From positions 3,054,307-3,103,102 of the forward strand of contig FN649755.1 of assembly GCA_000310025.1 (NCBI GenBank): a stretch of 48,796 nt of DNA, read 5' to 3'. Below are positions 12,854 through 23,970 of this stretch, piece after piece (within the stretch, counting starts at the first letter, position 1; the number at the start of each line of letters is the position of its first letter). Made by a program: the position numbers and the translations under genes. The notes below the pieces were generated by a model. The model did no database searches. It was not told the origin of the DNA and was given only the letters and a program-made list of their open reading frames with translations. Source of the DNA: Ectocarpus siliculosus. Taxonomy: Eukaryota; Sar; Phaeophyceae; Ectocarpales; Ectocarpaceae.

Positions 12854-14108
12854 TCACGACAATGCCTCCGCAATGGCCGCTGGTATGGCTTCGTCTCCCG
12901 GCCACACCGCGCGGCACGCCTGCGTGAAGCAGTCCCTCCTCGTGATTTGAACGCCACGACCCCTCGCGTTGAGGCGGGTGCTCACGTCGAACGAAGCCTG
13001 CACGTTGCGGGGGAAAAAACGACGACGTAGGCTTGTTTTTTTAGAGCGTGCACTCCAGTCTTTCGTGGGAAAATGGAGAGCCAACAAACGTTACGTGGCA
13101 TGCAGTATCTGTGAGAGACAGACGTTCACGCAATGGGGCGGCGCGTGCGTCTTTTTCTCCGTTCGGACTACTAACCGCCCGTTCGGATTACAAAACCTAA
13201 CTTCGGACAAGACAGAAAATTATGCTCGGCCTCCCCAGTACATCGTTACCCCTACTACTGTCTAATGCGGGGAGTACAAAGCTGCGGGCTGCCAGCCTAT
13301 TCGTACGAAATGGGAGAGTCTCCAACCTAACTGATACGGAAGATAACACCATATCTGTCTCAAAAGGGGAGTCGACGCGCTGGGCGCCGCTTGTCTTTCC
13401 AGAGCATTTGCTGAGCATTGCGGAGGTTCATAGGGATAGGGTTGCTGTAAACGCGTCTTTCAGGTCTCTCATCCCTCTTTCCTGTCTACTTCGTGTGGTG
13501 ATATGATCTGTCTGGCAGCTGCATTGATCCGCAGGCTCGAAAAACACACGCACGTTAGTCCAGGTTGAAGTTTGTGGGCCTAGTGTACTGCTGTTGTAGC
13601 ACTCTTACAAGCCACCATGTCAAACAAAGCTGAACGTGAAGCACACCTATAATACACGAGGTGCAACGCGCACAGCAGGTGCACAACCGATCTGGGTCAG
13701 CAGCCCATCATTTGTGGGGTTGCCAAATATCAATTGTACTATACTTACTTGATTCCTCAGACGCTTCGCTGTGACCTGCCCCCCCGAGCTCCTCTCGGCT
13801 GCCTTTGAGAAATCTACATCCCCGATCCAGCGGGAGTGGTGGTACCCGCAGAGTCCGGGGTGCTGCTGAGCTGCGGTCCTCCTTGCTGCCAGGTCCCTTA
13901 TGTCTGGGAGGGGCTGGGGCTCGTTGTCCCCGTGGCAGCAGAACCGCTTCCCAACCGCCCTGGCTGCAGCAGATGTCGCCTCGGGCAGGAGCTGGGGTGT
14001 TGTGTCCGCGATGAGAACCAGCTCGTCCCACACAACTAGGGGAGCATTCACTGGGTCCCACTCAGCCGCTTTGGCCTCCCAGAACTGAGCGATGTCCTCT
14101 GGGTCCAT
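12854..14108 (-). CDS. Unrecognised two-exon protein, about 167 residues
   Basis: Exon 1 runs from ATG at 14108-14106 to 13749 and ends CAA|GTAAGT, a strong donor. Exon 2 runs from 12997 (preceded by GTGCAG) to the TGA at 12854-12856. Both borders are phase 0. Exon 1 encodes MDPEDIAQFWEAKAAEWDPV, then an Ala-rich helical part and a segment with a CC pair, two adjacent His and a further Cys (GKRFCCHGDN... GLCGYHHSRW) that could bind metal. Exon 2 reads ASFDVSTRLNARGRGVQITR and ends in an amphipathic tail. I do not recognise the family. The frame stays open upstream of the ATG to 14453 through a CAG (Gln) run that I take as 5' untranslated sequence. Another exon inside the 751-bp intron cannot be excluded. 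Confidence 0.5.
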
Positions 14109-15659
14109 GGTGGTGATGTTGGTACTGCTGTACTGCTGTTGTTGCTGCTGTTGTGCTGGCAGGCTGTGGCGGAGTGACAAAGTGTCAAAAAGAGACACCC
14201 GCCCCCGTGCCTTCGCGTTTTTGAGAGGGTTTTCGTGACTACAGGCACGATAGGAGGCATGATAAAACCTGTCTTTATCTGGTACGATAAAGCATGCTCT
14301 CGCTGTTGACTTGTGTGCCTTCTTCCTTGCCTTCGGAATGTGGTTGCAGAACTGAAGGCCAAGCTTACGAGGCCTCTCCCCGAGTTCTCCTGCGCGCGTG
14401 TGTGTTCGAGTGTATTCCTTGTCCGTCTTCAACCAACCGCCACCACAAGGCATAGTTTATCTCTCGCGCGGCTCGTGCTTGCTGCTGCTGCTGCGGCGGG
14501 CTGCTGCTGCTGCTGCTGGTGCTTTTTCATTTCGTTTCGCATGCATGCATCCAACAAACAAACCGCGTGCGTGTGTGCTTCTTGTCTCCGCTGGATTTAC
14601 CACCCAACCAAGTGGCATTGGAGGCGGTGCCATGCCTTGCGCCAGTGTGCTGCATCGGCGGCGGGGTAGAACTGCTGTGCATGCGATGTATCTCTACTGC
14701 TGCTGCTGTATCCATGTAGACTATCACCATGTAATCGTGTTTGGGGTAAAGAAATACGGCGCCCTCTCCTCTCTCTCTCCTCCGGTTTCCGACAGCACCT
14801 ACATACAGCAGTACAGCAGTCAGTGTAGTTATCGGTCACTCATCACATTCTTCACGTGAGGGTTACGCTGCTGTTGGGCACTAAACCTTTGTGGCACCAT
14901 GGGGTGCGTGCGGTTGACCCATGTGGGAACCTGTTGGTGCGCAAACAAACGTGCAAACGTTCAAGTGCAGGTGTCGTGTGTGTGTGTCTCATGACTCATC
15001 GGTCTATTCGGTCCCGGCAGAACAAAAAAAAACGCGGAAGATCCAGAAAGAACCCAGTCACGAAAGGGTTACAGATACAAGCAAAGAAGAGACTGACCGA
15101 CAGCTAAGAGGCTGGGTACCAATTTGCAAACACAAAGCAATCACAAGAGTGAAACGAATGCCAAACCCATGAGAGCAGCGAAAATCCCTGCTCTGATGAT
15201 GTAGGTTCTCCGGACACTTGCGCCGCGCATTCTTTGCTAACACTTGCCTGGCGCGCTACATCTGACAACACGGTGTCTCTTTCGCGTGAAAAACGTTTCG
15301 CATGCAGCCAGCTTCTACAGGGCCACCGCTGAGAACGAGAAAGAAGCTCCGTGCCCCCCCCCCCCCCCACCAGACACTACTGCCGGACGAGGCATTCCGA
15401 CAGGGTGCGGGACGGAACACGACCACAGGATCAAATCCCGATAGCGGTAGAACACATGCCACAAGTTTTTTACAAATCAGACTGCTATATTATAGCGCCA
15501 AACTACATGGCGTGCTAACCGATATTGGTCGCTCTCTGGAGAAAAGGTGCCAGGAACCTCTCGACCTTCCGAAATCGACAAAATAAAAGCATCCGCTGGA
15601 AAAATAAAGAACAAAGCCAACGGAGAAAAGTGACTTGGGGAGAAAAAGAGAGCAGATTG
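14109..15659. other. No supported gene; CTG/CAG-rich
   Basis: Contains CTG triplet runs (about 14475-14520 and 14690-14712) and a poly-C run near 15355. No frame shows a domain. It separates the 5' end of the 12.9-14.1 kb gene from the 3' end of the copper transporter on the same strand. Confidence 0.5.
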
Positions 15660-18600
15660 TTACGCCTGCGTTGCGGAGTTGCAGCAAGGCGTGCCGGAGC
15701 TGCCCGCGACTCCAGAGGCTTCCTTGGCGCCGTCCTTGAGCGCCGCTCGGCGCCTGCCGGCGGACAGCCGGAGGGTCACCAGGTGCCCCGCGGCGAGGCC
15801 CGAGATGATCATGATGAGGATCACGTACTCGTAGAGCATCACCAGCAGCTGTGATTATATGACGGTTGAGAAGGGGCAACGCACACATGGAAGAGGAGGG
15901 GAGCGAGATGGTTAGGATCAGGATCACATATATATTCGTGGAGCATCACCACGAAGTTGTCATGACGGGAAACATACACACGAAAAGACGTGGGAGACGT
16001 GGGGGGGGGGGGCGACGAGGTGGTTTTACGTGCGAGCATTAGTCTTTCCGCGAACCCACCAATAGAAACCCCTACAGAAGTAGCAGAATGTCCGAGAATG
16101 TCCGAGAATTTACCCGAATGCCCGACGTGTGTTTTTTGCGTCCTTTCCCCGTTCATCTATCGCCCGATACTATAATACCCACACGCATATTGTACAAGAC
16201 AAACTTCTCCTCTACCACCAACGCGAAACTCACTCACTCACGCACACGCAAAGGCTAGCTTGGTCCCACACTTACCATGAGCATGTACGCCAGGAACATC
16301 TGCACGGCGAAAGCAAAAGTCGCCTTCACGTCCGATCCCACGCATACCCCCGAGGCCTTGGCCATCCTGTCGCGTCCGTACCTGCGGTTTTCAATTCCAG
16401 TCATGACATCATCACGGGGAGAAAAAAAGAAAAAAGGGGCCAGGTTGACAGAATAAGACGGGTTTGTGTGCTGGAAAGGAGCGCGGGCAAATGAAAAAAT
16501 TATCAAAAATGTTCGACGATCTGTGAGCGTTTTTCGCTTCCCACCAGAAACATGTTAAATCAAGAAGTTTTTATGTCATCAACATCGGCCCCGGGTTCAA
16601 CGTAGTCAATCGAACTACAGAGGGGGTCCCTGTTTTGTGCCGGTTGAACAGCAGTGCCGGCGCCCGGTATGGTGCCGGTTCGGTGTTATCGGCGGGCAAA
16701 CACTCAATTTCCATGCCATTTGTCAGTACTTTGAATAGTGCCGGTTCGGTACAGTAGCGCCGGTGGATTTTCTGGGCCCAACTCCTATAGACAGCGACCC
16801 CCTCTGTATTGCGGGAAGGTGCGCTAGCCTAGGCTAGGCGCAGAGGCAGATACAGGCGGCGTTGGTGGGAGTCGAGTCGACAATGACCAGATTTTCAGGG
16901 TTTTGTACCAGACGGCAGCTAAGCGGCATCAACGGCGCAAAAAATCTCCGACCATGAAGATCCCGGCTCGTTCAAGGAGATTTCTCAAACAACCCGGCAG
17001 CGCAAGGAGCTAGTTGGCCCAGCCTACGCCTCGTGGCAGTGGTGCTGCTGAGTTCCATCCGCCCGGTTCTTGGCAGCTGAGCAGACATGAGGGTAACACC
17101 GACGCAACATTCTTCGGACACGAAAAGCCCCGCCCTTACAAGGGGATCCCTCAACTACCCACCAACATAGGAGAGTTTCTTGTCTGAGCCAACGCTTGGT
17201 GGTGTTGCTGCCCACTTCCATTCACCCGTGATTTTGGTAGCTAAGCGACAACAACGAAGCAATAAATCTCCGACCATGAAGAGCCCGGCTCTTTCAAGGA
17301 GATTTCTCAAACAACCCGGCAACGTAGGGAGCTAGTTGGCCCAGCCTACCCCTCGTGGTAGTGGCGCTGCCGAGTCCCATCCGCCCGGTTCTTGGCAGCT
17401 GAGGACAACAACGATGCAACACTCTTCGGACATGAGAAGCCTCGCCCTAACAAGGGGATGTCTCAAATAACCCAGCAACGTCAGGAGAAACAGCCTAGTG
17501 GTGGTGGTGGCGCTCACCGGATCATTTCATTGGCGAAGCCCATGCAGAAGGCCCCCAGTGCCGCGAAGGCGTATTTTGTCTTGGTGTCTACTCCGGCTCC
17601 CTCGAACAGGAAGAGGATGCACCGCACGCTCGCGCTGGTAGCTGCCTGTTACAAAAAATAGGGTTAGGGACACGGAAGATGGTCGTTTTGTAGGCATACG
17701 AATTGAGAGCCAGGTCGACGGGAGGGGGGGGGCATATGTTGCACTACGATTCGCTGAGCGTGGAGCCAGTATTATAAAATAAAAGTGTTCCCTTCAGAGG
17801 AATGTGTGACGTGACACCAAAAATCAAAATTGCTCATCGCATTACACCCCCTGGACCGATTTCATTTCAAAAGCTCGGTTCCTCGGCAGGAACAACAGCG
17901 GTGGCGGTGACGACTTTGTTGGCGTTGGAACGGTCTCGTCGAGAGCTTCCCGTATCGTTTGGTTTCGGCATCCTCCTCGTCGCGGAGAACTCGAGCTTCG
18001 GGCAAGAAGGGAGGGACTTCAACGGTCGAGACACCAAAACAGGTGATGGCAAGGGCGCAACACAAACAGGTGACGATGAGCCGCCCGGAGACAAAAGCCG
18101 GAAGCAGTACTCTGAAACCAAGATATTTGCGGGGACATCAGAGGAGGCTTGTAAAGTTGGTGGTGGTAGTGCAAATCGAGCTTCCAAAATCGGTCCAGGG
18201 GGTGCGTGGTATCTTGTGCAACCTATGCATATGGTGTTCAGGTGAACGTTACGATCTCCCCGCATCGGCCTTTGAGTTGAGAGTGACTTGAGGCTGTACT
18301 GGTAAACTTTTGCAAATTGTTTTCCCAGGCCCCGATTACTAGTGCTTCTGCGTGAGGGGATTTTCGACGACGGGAATAACATTACACGCCTCATCGTCAT
18401 AAGCAGCACAAGCAGGAAGTGGCTAGGGTTCGGACGTATTTAATGCACACTTTGACGTTGGCCAAAATCGTATATTCGCGTTGTGACAGATCCTCTCAGA
18501 CGGGGTGTGCCACTCTCAGGCGATCGCACTAAAGCAGCGGGGGTTGAGAGATACCCGTGCAAGCTTCACAACGTTCGGCGTTTTTTTACGGCTTGTACAA

Positions 18601-21600
18601 CTTTGCAAAAATATGTACTCAACCCCTGCTGGCACTTTCGGTTGAGAGAATTTGCGACAAAGGGAACAGCATTTGTTCGGGTCGTCTCAGATTCTCCCAA
18701 GCAAAAGCGAAGGCGGGGGTTGGGAAATATGATGCAATTTTTCTAGCAGCCGAAAAAGAAGCCACCCCAACGACATGTCAGCGTGTCATCTGAATGCCGC
18801 AATATCGCTCTCTTCGCGTACCGCAGGTGACAGGACGTAAGATAGCACACCCCCTGGACCGCCGTTTCTGAGCTCCATTTCTCCGCGACAAAAAAGAGCA
18901 TGTATGTATCGTCAAATTCAAATGGTACGGGAAGCTCGGAGGTATTTTTACCAATGCTGCCAGCCACTGTAGGTGACACTAGTGACCACACGCCGCCCTG
19001 GACCGATTTTTAAAGCGCAGTACACTTCAGCGAAGAAGAGGATCCCGATCTCAAGTGATCCGTTCTTTGGAACGATCTGGACGAGATGGTTCCAACGCCG
19101 ACATCTGGCACCGCCGCTCTTTCCGGTGAGGAGGAATCGAGCTTCGAAATAATCGGTGCAGGGGGTGTGGTGTCTTCGGTCATATCACCAAGGATATGGG
19201 AAGCTTTCGAGATGGCGCGTGAGGAGAAATCGAGCTTTGACAATCGGTGCAGGGGGTGTGTTATCTTCGGTCATGTCACCAAGGATATGGGAAGCTTTCG
19301 AGATGGCGCGTGAGGAGAAATCGAGCTTTGACAATCGGTGCAGGGGGTGTGTTATCTTCGGTCATGTCACCAAGGATATGGGAAGCTTTCGAGATGGCGC
19401 GTGAGGAGGAATCGAGCTTTGACAATCGGTGCAGGGTGTGTGGTATCTTTGGTCATGCCACCAAGGATATGGGAAGCTTTCGAGATGGCGCGTGAGGAGA
19501 AATCGAGCTTTGACACTCGGTGCAGGGGGTGTGTTATCTTCGGTCATGTCACCAAGGATATGGGAAGCTTTCGAGATGGCACGTGAGGAGAAATCGAGCT
19601 TCGAAATAATCGGTGCAGGGGGTGTGTCATGTCACCAAGGATATGGGAAGCTTTTGAGATGGCACGTGAGGAGGAACCGAGCTTTGACAATCGGTGCAGG
19701 GGGTGTGGTATCTTCCGTCGTGTCACCAAGGATATGGGGAGCTTTCGACGAGATAGTTCCAACGCCGCCATTTCGGCACCGCCGCTCTGTGCGGTGGGGA
19801 GGAATCAAGCTTTGAAAACCTGTGCAGGGGGTGCGGTATCTTCTGTCATGCCACACCTACACGTTTACTCTGGTTGCGGTCGCTGTTGCGTGATGGGGTT
19901 GCTCATCATCGCCACGAGAGAGCACAATATGATTGGCCTTTTGATAGGCGGAATGCGTGGGTCTTCCGCACCTCGTAGAAAACTTCGTAAAACTGTCTGT
20001 ACTGTACACGATTGTGTGTCTGTTGTTCTCTTTTAGTCCACTACTGTATGACGCATATTTAATTCGTACATTTGTTAAGTTTGGCGGACGGCATTATATG
20101 CATATTTCATTTGTACATTTTTCAAGTTTTGGGGACGGCATCATGCGTATTTAATTTGTGCCTTTTTTAGGTTTGGGGCACGGCATAACGAACGGATGCG
20201 ATGATGTCCTTACTTCAAGGGGCGGCCACAGGCAGGTGGGAGAATCCTCGGCGCAGGTGACTGACTGCTAGATCGCACTCTCGGGCGTTCGGCAAGTTGG
20301 CACGACAAACCGTTCCGGTCTCCGCTCAGTACCTCCCATGTCCGAACTGGTTCACATGACGCGGAAGCCTTCCACCGTAACAGGCCGACATACCGCAGGT
20401 TTCATAACGTACGATACCACACCCTCCGGAACGATTTTCAAAGTTCCAATACTCCACGACGAAGAGGATGTTGACATAAAAGGACGCGATGTGAAAAAGC
20501 TACAAGCTCTCGACGAGACGGTTCCAACGCCGCCATTTTCGGCACCGTCACTGCCTTTCTGTCAAGTAATCTAGCGTTGAAAATCAGTCCGGGGTGTGTG
20601 ATATCTTACATCATGCAACCTACGGTACGGGAATTTCTTCGTCAAACACGGGTGTGTCTGGCTGGGTGTGACACTATATGGGACGACCCGTAAAACGCTT
20701 AGACATGCCGCAGGAACCGTCGTATGGGAAAGTCTCAGGTGAGCTACAACGGTATGGGACGTCGCGTGGGACAGCCCAGGTGACCTGAAAGTGCCCCGTG
20801 TGTGTGTCCAAACACGAAGACATGCCGTAGATGACAAAAAGATATCATACCCGCTGGGCCGACTTTTAAAGGAGAGCTCGACTACCTGGTCGCCAGGGAG
20901 CGTGGCGTTGCCGAAAATGGCAGAGCGTTGGAACCGTATCACACCCCTTGAAGGACCGTTCATCAAAGCTCGATGTACGCCGCACTACTAATGAGTGGCG
21001 GTGCCGAAAATATTCGCTGCCGTTGGAAGAACATCGTCGACATCTTTCAGAGAAACGCATCACGTGAGATCAGCACATCCCTTCTTCGCCGAAGAGCAAC
21101 CGAGCTTTGGAAATCGGTCCAGGGCGTGCGGTCACTGGTGTCACCTACAGTAGTTCTTCGCTGAAAAACATTCGAGCTTTGCAAATCGGTCGAGGGCGGG
21201 TGGTCGCTGGTGTCACCTCCGGTATGCACATCGGTAAAGCATACCTCCGGAAATTGAGTTATTGTGTTATACCGTAAGGTGGTCGACGAGGGAAATCGAT
21301 GGCTGAACTCTTGTCGCGATGAAAACTAAGGCAAGCACCGCAGGGGGCAAGGTGGGGCAACAAAACAAACAAAAAACATGAAAAACGCTCCTGTCTGACC
21401 CTCCTCTTGCGTGACCCCGGCTGATATGTCAGCTATATATAACGCCGAAACGCCTGTAAAACGGCGCCAGAATAATTGTAGATGAGACGAAATACACACA
21501 CGTTTAGAGGGGTTATGTGTTGTAAACCGCACTGAGGCTGACATCTTTTCATTGGTCAACCGTTTAGCGCGGTCGATGCAAAAAATAAAGACAGACACAC

Positions 21601-23381
21601 CCACCCTAGGAGGCAGAGAGATGGCACCCCCCCCAGACCGACCTTCAAAGCTCGATTGCTCCAAATCCAGGGGAGCGCGGAAAGAGCCCGATACGTCTAC
21701 GGAAAGTAAAAATTTCCACAACCACCATTATTGGTTTTGGCATAAGCGTGCTTGTGGAGCAATCGAGTTTTGTGGAGCAATCGAGCTTTGTAGAGAAACC
21801 GAGCTTTGTGGAGAAATCGAGCTTTGAAGTCGCTCTGGGGGAGGGTGCCCCAACTCTGCGCGCCTTTCGAAGTATTTTTAGATAAGTAAAAAGAGAGTCT
21901 GGACGGTCGGTGCGGTCCTGTGCAATTCTTGCGTGCTGGCACCAAGCCGCGGCCTTGATAAGGCGAAGGTGTTGTCATCTTTGTGAGGACAAGAACAAAC
22001 AAAAGATCCACGATATCCTTGTGCTGGTCGCGAGTGGTGTTGCTGAGCACACACACACCAGTTTTACCAACGATGATGTACGCGCGTGTGCCGCGCGTGT
22101 GCCGGCAGAACCGAGTGTACTTGCAGGTTTTGGGACCACAGATGGCGCCCGCACTTAAGAACATCTTAATTTGCGTGAGGCTGGGGTTCTTAGTTGCCTG
22201 TTGAGGCTGCGAATGGCCATTATATAGGTTTTAGTGTGAGGTTCTTAACGGGGACCACTAAAATACGCTCATGTTCATGAGTTTTGGATTTTTTTAGCCT
22301 CATGTTCTTAACAGGTAGGTTCTTAAGTGCGGGCGCCATCTGCAATTGTTTTGAAAATATCGTCATGTTCGACGTATGGACACACAGACAGGAACACGGT
22401 ATGCCAACTAAACTTCTGAATTCTTGCATTTGCACGTAGTGCAGCTCTTGGTTTCTCCTCTCTCTCGCTCGCTCGCTCTCTGCCGCCCTCTCTCGCTCTG
22501 AATTTTTTACCCTACAGAACGATTTTTTTTTTTCGCACATTTTTTTGTAATGTGGTTCGTCGTTCGTCGCTGAAAACCAGTGCTCATTATTATTATGGCG
22601 TTTCTGCCGCGTACAGCAAAGCTCAAAATGCATGCCTCACATGCCATCCATGTAGAAAAATCACTATTTTTTCCTTCACGAGGCATCATTTGCTTGAATG
22701 AAGCTGACCAATAAAATTCCGAGCGGAAGGAGGCTGATATCTGTCGTGTTGAGGTTCACGTGGGACCCCGCGACAACAAGAGGGCAAATAGCCAGAGATC
22801 ACATGCAGCTCGTGATCGCATGTATGTAGGCACAGGCTTTGTTCGCGTAATTCGTCAGTCGAAGAGACCCAGAGTTCGAAATCAAGGCAGCCACCGATCC
22901 AAATATACCTTCGCTACAATAGCACCACCCATGCACCAATGTCTGTGCGTCAACGTGAACCACGGGCACAGACTATTTAGATCTTTGCTCTGTGTCACAT
23001 GTCATTTCAGATTTTTCAGAGATGTGTTCGGCTCCCCTCCACGTATGCATATGGGGGGCGCTCTTTCTGCCGTACCATCACCACAACAACACACGAAATG
23101 AGAGAGCAAGGACGACAGAGGCATGCACCTATGTTTCCACACTCTCCCATGACACACACGCCAGGATACTAGATGACATACAAAATTGGTTTCCGTGATT
23201 GTGAGCCGAAGTCAAGAAGTTGCTGCTGGTCTGTTTGCCAGGTTTACGAGGAGCAAAATCTAACCTGAAATCCCATCAGCATGACCGTTCCATCCCCTTC
23301 GCAGAACTGGTCTCCCATGTCCGTCATGCTGCTGGCCATGCTGCTGGCGTCCGAGCTGTGGCTTCCGTGGTCGTGCGACAT
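15660..23381 (-). CDS. Ctr-family copper transporter, four exons
   Basis: Ctr proteins form trimeric membrane channels that carry Cu(I) into the cytoplasm. The exons are 23381-23265, 17645-17518, 16381-16276 and 15848-15660, together 540 bp and 179 residues, with every splice phase consistent (one split Arg codon between exons 2 and 3). Residues 1-39 form a His/Met-rich extracellular tail (MSHDHGSHSS..., Met at 15, 19, 22, 34 and 36). Exon 2 has CILFLFEGAGVDTKTKYAFA, the usual start of the first membrane segment. Segment 2 contains the diagnostic MxxxM (Met117 and Met121, across the exon 3/4 border). Segment 3 contains the GxxxG packing motif (Gly134 and Gly138). A CC pair at 172-173 near the C-terminus may bind copper. 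Length and layout are normal for the family. Intron 1 is 5.6 kb and packed with repeats. The start was chosen as the ATG that opens the His/Met-rich tail. Confidence 0.9.
16618..16806. mobile_element. MITE-B, TA-flanked, 189 bp
   Basis: The ends are inverted: left CAGAGGGGGTCCCTGTTTT, right (complement) CAGAGGGGGTCGCTGTCTA. TA lies directly outside each end (16616-16617 and 16807-16808), as expected of a Tc1/mariner-type target-site duplication. The interior repeats GTGCCGGTTCGGT. It is non-autonomous, with no coding frame, and lies in intron 2 of the copper transporter. Confidence 0.85.
16900..17515. repeat. Four-unit, about 156-bp tandem array beside exon 2 donor
   Basis: Unit marks TCTCCGACCATGAAG or TCTTCGGACA(C/T)GA(A/G)AAG start at 16945, 17111, 17267 and 17423 (spacings 166, 156, 156). 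Units share TTCAAGGAGATTTCTCAAA and GCCCGGTTCTTGGCAGCT, with strong divergence in alternate units. The last unit runs into the donor of copper-transporter exon 2 at 17518. Confidence 0.85.
17831..18235. mobile_element. MITE-A copy, long form
   Basis: The left end has ACACCCCCTGGACCGATTT followed by an AAAGCTCG core. The right end is its inverted complement, CGAGCTTCCAAAATCGGTCC then AGGGGGTGCG and TATCTTGTGCA. The interior is longer (about 400 bp in all) than in the other copies. Lies in intron 1 of the copper transporter. Confidence 0.65.
18835..19082. mobile_element. MITE-A end fragments
   Basis: Two + oriented ends: GATAGCACACCCCCTGGACC at about 18842, and CACGCCGCCCTGGACCGATT at about 18988 followed by TTAAAGCG. 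Right ends are missing or merged into the satellite that follows. Confidence 0.6.
19083..19860. repeat. 91-bp satellite derived from MITE-A
   Basis: The mark CACCAAGGATATGG recurs at about 19186, 19277, 19368, 19459, 19550, 19634 and 19725: spacing 91 bp except one 84-bp unit with a deletion. Every unit contains ATCGAGCTTTGACAATCGGT then GCAGGGGGTGTG and TATCTT, the right end of MITE-A. The array is bounded on both sides by the MITE-A interior phrase GTTCCAACGCCG. The reading frames that cross it are a product of the 91-bp period (one base more than 90) and are not genes. Confidence 0.95.
20395..20640. mobile_element. MITE-A copy, near complete
   Basis: Left end CGTACGATACCACACCCTCC then GGAACGATTTTCAAAG. 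Interior phrases CACGACGAAGAGGATG, CTCTCGACGAGACGGTTCC and AACGCCGCCATTTTCGGCAC. Right end is inverted: GCGTTGAAAATCAGTCCGGG then GTGTGTGATATCTTACATCA. Confidence 0.8.
20840..21225. mobile_element. MITE-A derived fragments
   Basis: A + oriented end at about 20840 (GATATCATACCCGCTGGGCC) and two - oriented ends at about 21097 and 21172 (CGAGCTTTGGAAATCGGTCC and CGAGCTTTGCAAATCGGTCG), the last two arranged as a short direct repeat of about 75 bp. Confidence 0.65.
21749..21830. repeat. 18-bp array of a MITE-A core motif
   Basis: Four to five direct copies of TGTGGAGAAATCGAGCTT with small changes (GCAATCGAG, AAACCGAG). The motif ATCGAGCTTTG is the inner edge of the MITE-A terminal repeat. A MITE-A-like end (CCCCCCCCAGACCGACCTTC) lies at about 21627. 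Confidence 0.85.
22139..22342. mobile_element. MITE-C, 204 bp, perfect 24-bp inverted ends
   Basis: The left end (22139-22162), which starts CAGATGGCGCCCGCACTTAA and ends GAAC, is perfectly complementary to the right end 22319-22342. The interior repeats GAGGTTCTTAAC-like words on both strands. There is no coding frame. Lies in copper-transporter intron 1. Confidence 0.9.
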
Positions 23382-23970
23382 CCTGGCTGCGAGTGGTGCG
23401 ACGTACTGCTGTGTGGGGAGAGAAGGGAAGGGGTCGTGCAACATGTGAGGTATGCGGGGTGCACAGCCCACGACCTCTCCGGCACCTGGGCACAGGTCCT
23501 GTGCAAAAAATCACAGGTTTGAGGACACTCTGAGTGCAACACACGCACACACGCCTCCTTCAAAATTGAAATCCGGTGATGGGGGGCCAAGCCATCCCCC
23601 CTCACCGAGGAAATCGCGGAAGGCGTTGTTTCTCGTGGAGCTTGGAGCCCTCCTTCCATTGGTCAGCGCGCGCAGTGCCAATCGCAAGGCTGCCCTTGCA
23701 CAGGCGAAGTCTTTCGAATGCAGACTGCACCGCTTTGGGGGTGAGGATACCCAGTGGGGTTGTTGCTCTGCTCCTCTACTACTGCTGAGCCTAGCGTTAC
23801 TTGTTCTTGCCAAAAGAAACAGAAAGGGCTGCTCTGCTTGGTGTGAAGAACTGCGTCTCAAAAAGAGACGCCCCGCGTTCTGGGAACCGTTCTTTTTTCA
23901 AGAGGATTTTCTTGCTGCCGAAAACAAGCAATTTCGTTGCGACGAGAGCAAAAAAAACTGATCTCCGCAT

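Noticed and set aside
13805-14039. Plus-strand frames opposite the 12.9-14.1 kb gene
   Set aside because: Shadows of the GC-rich minus-strand exon, which has the strong donor and a clear ATG.
19086-19815. Several overlapping 75-128 codon frames with repeated protein sequence
   Set aside because: They are produced by the 91-bp satellite reading through all three frames, not by genes.
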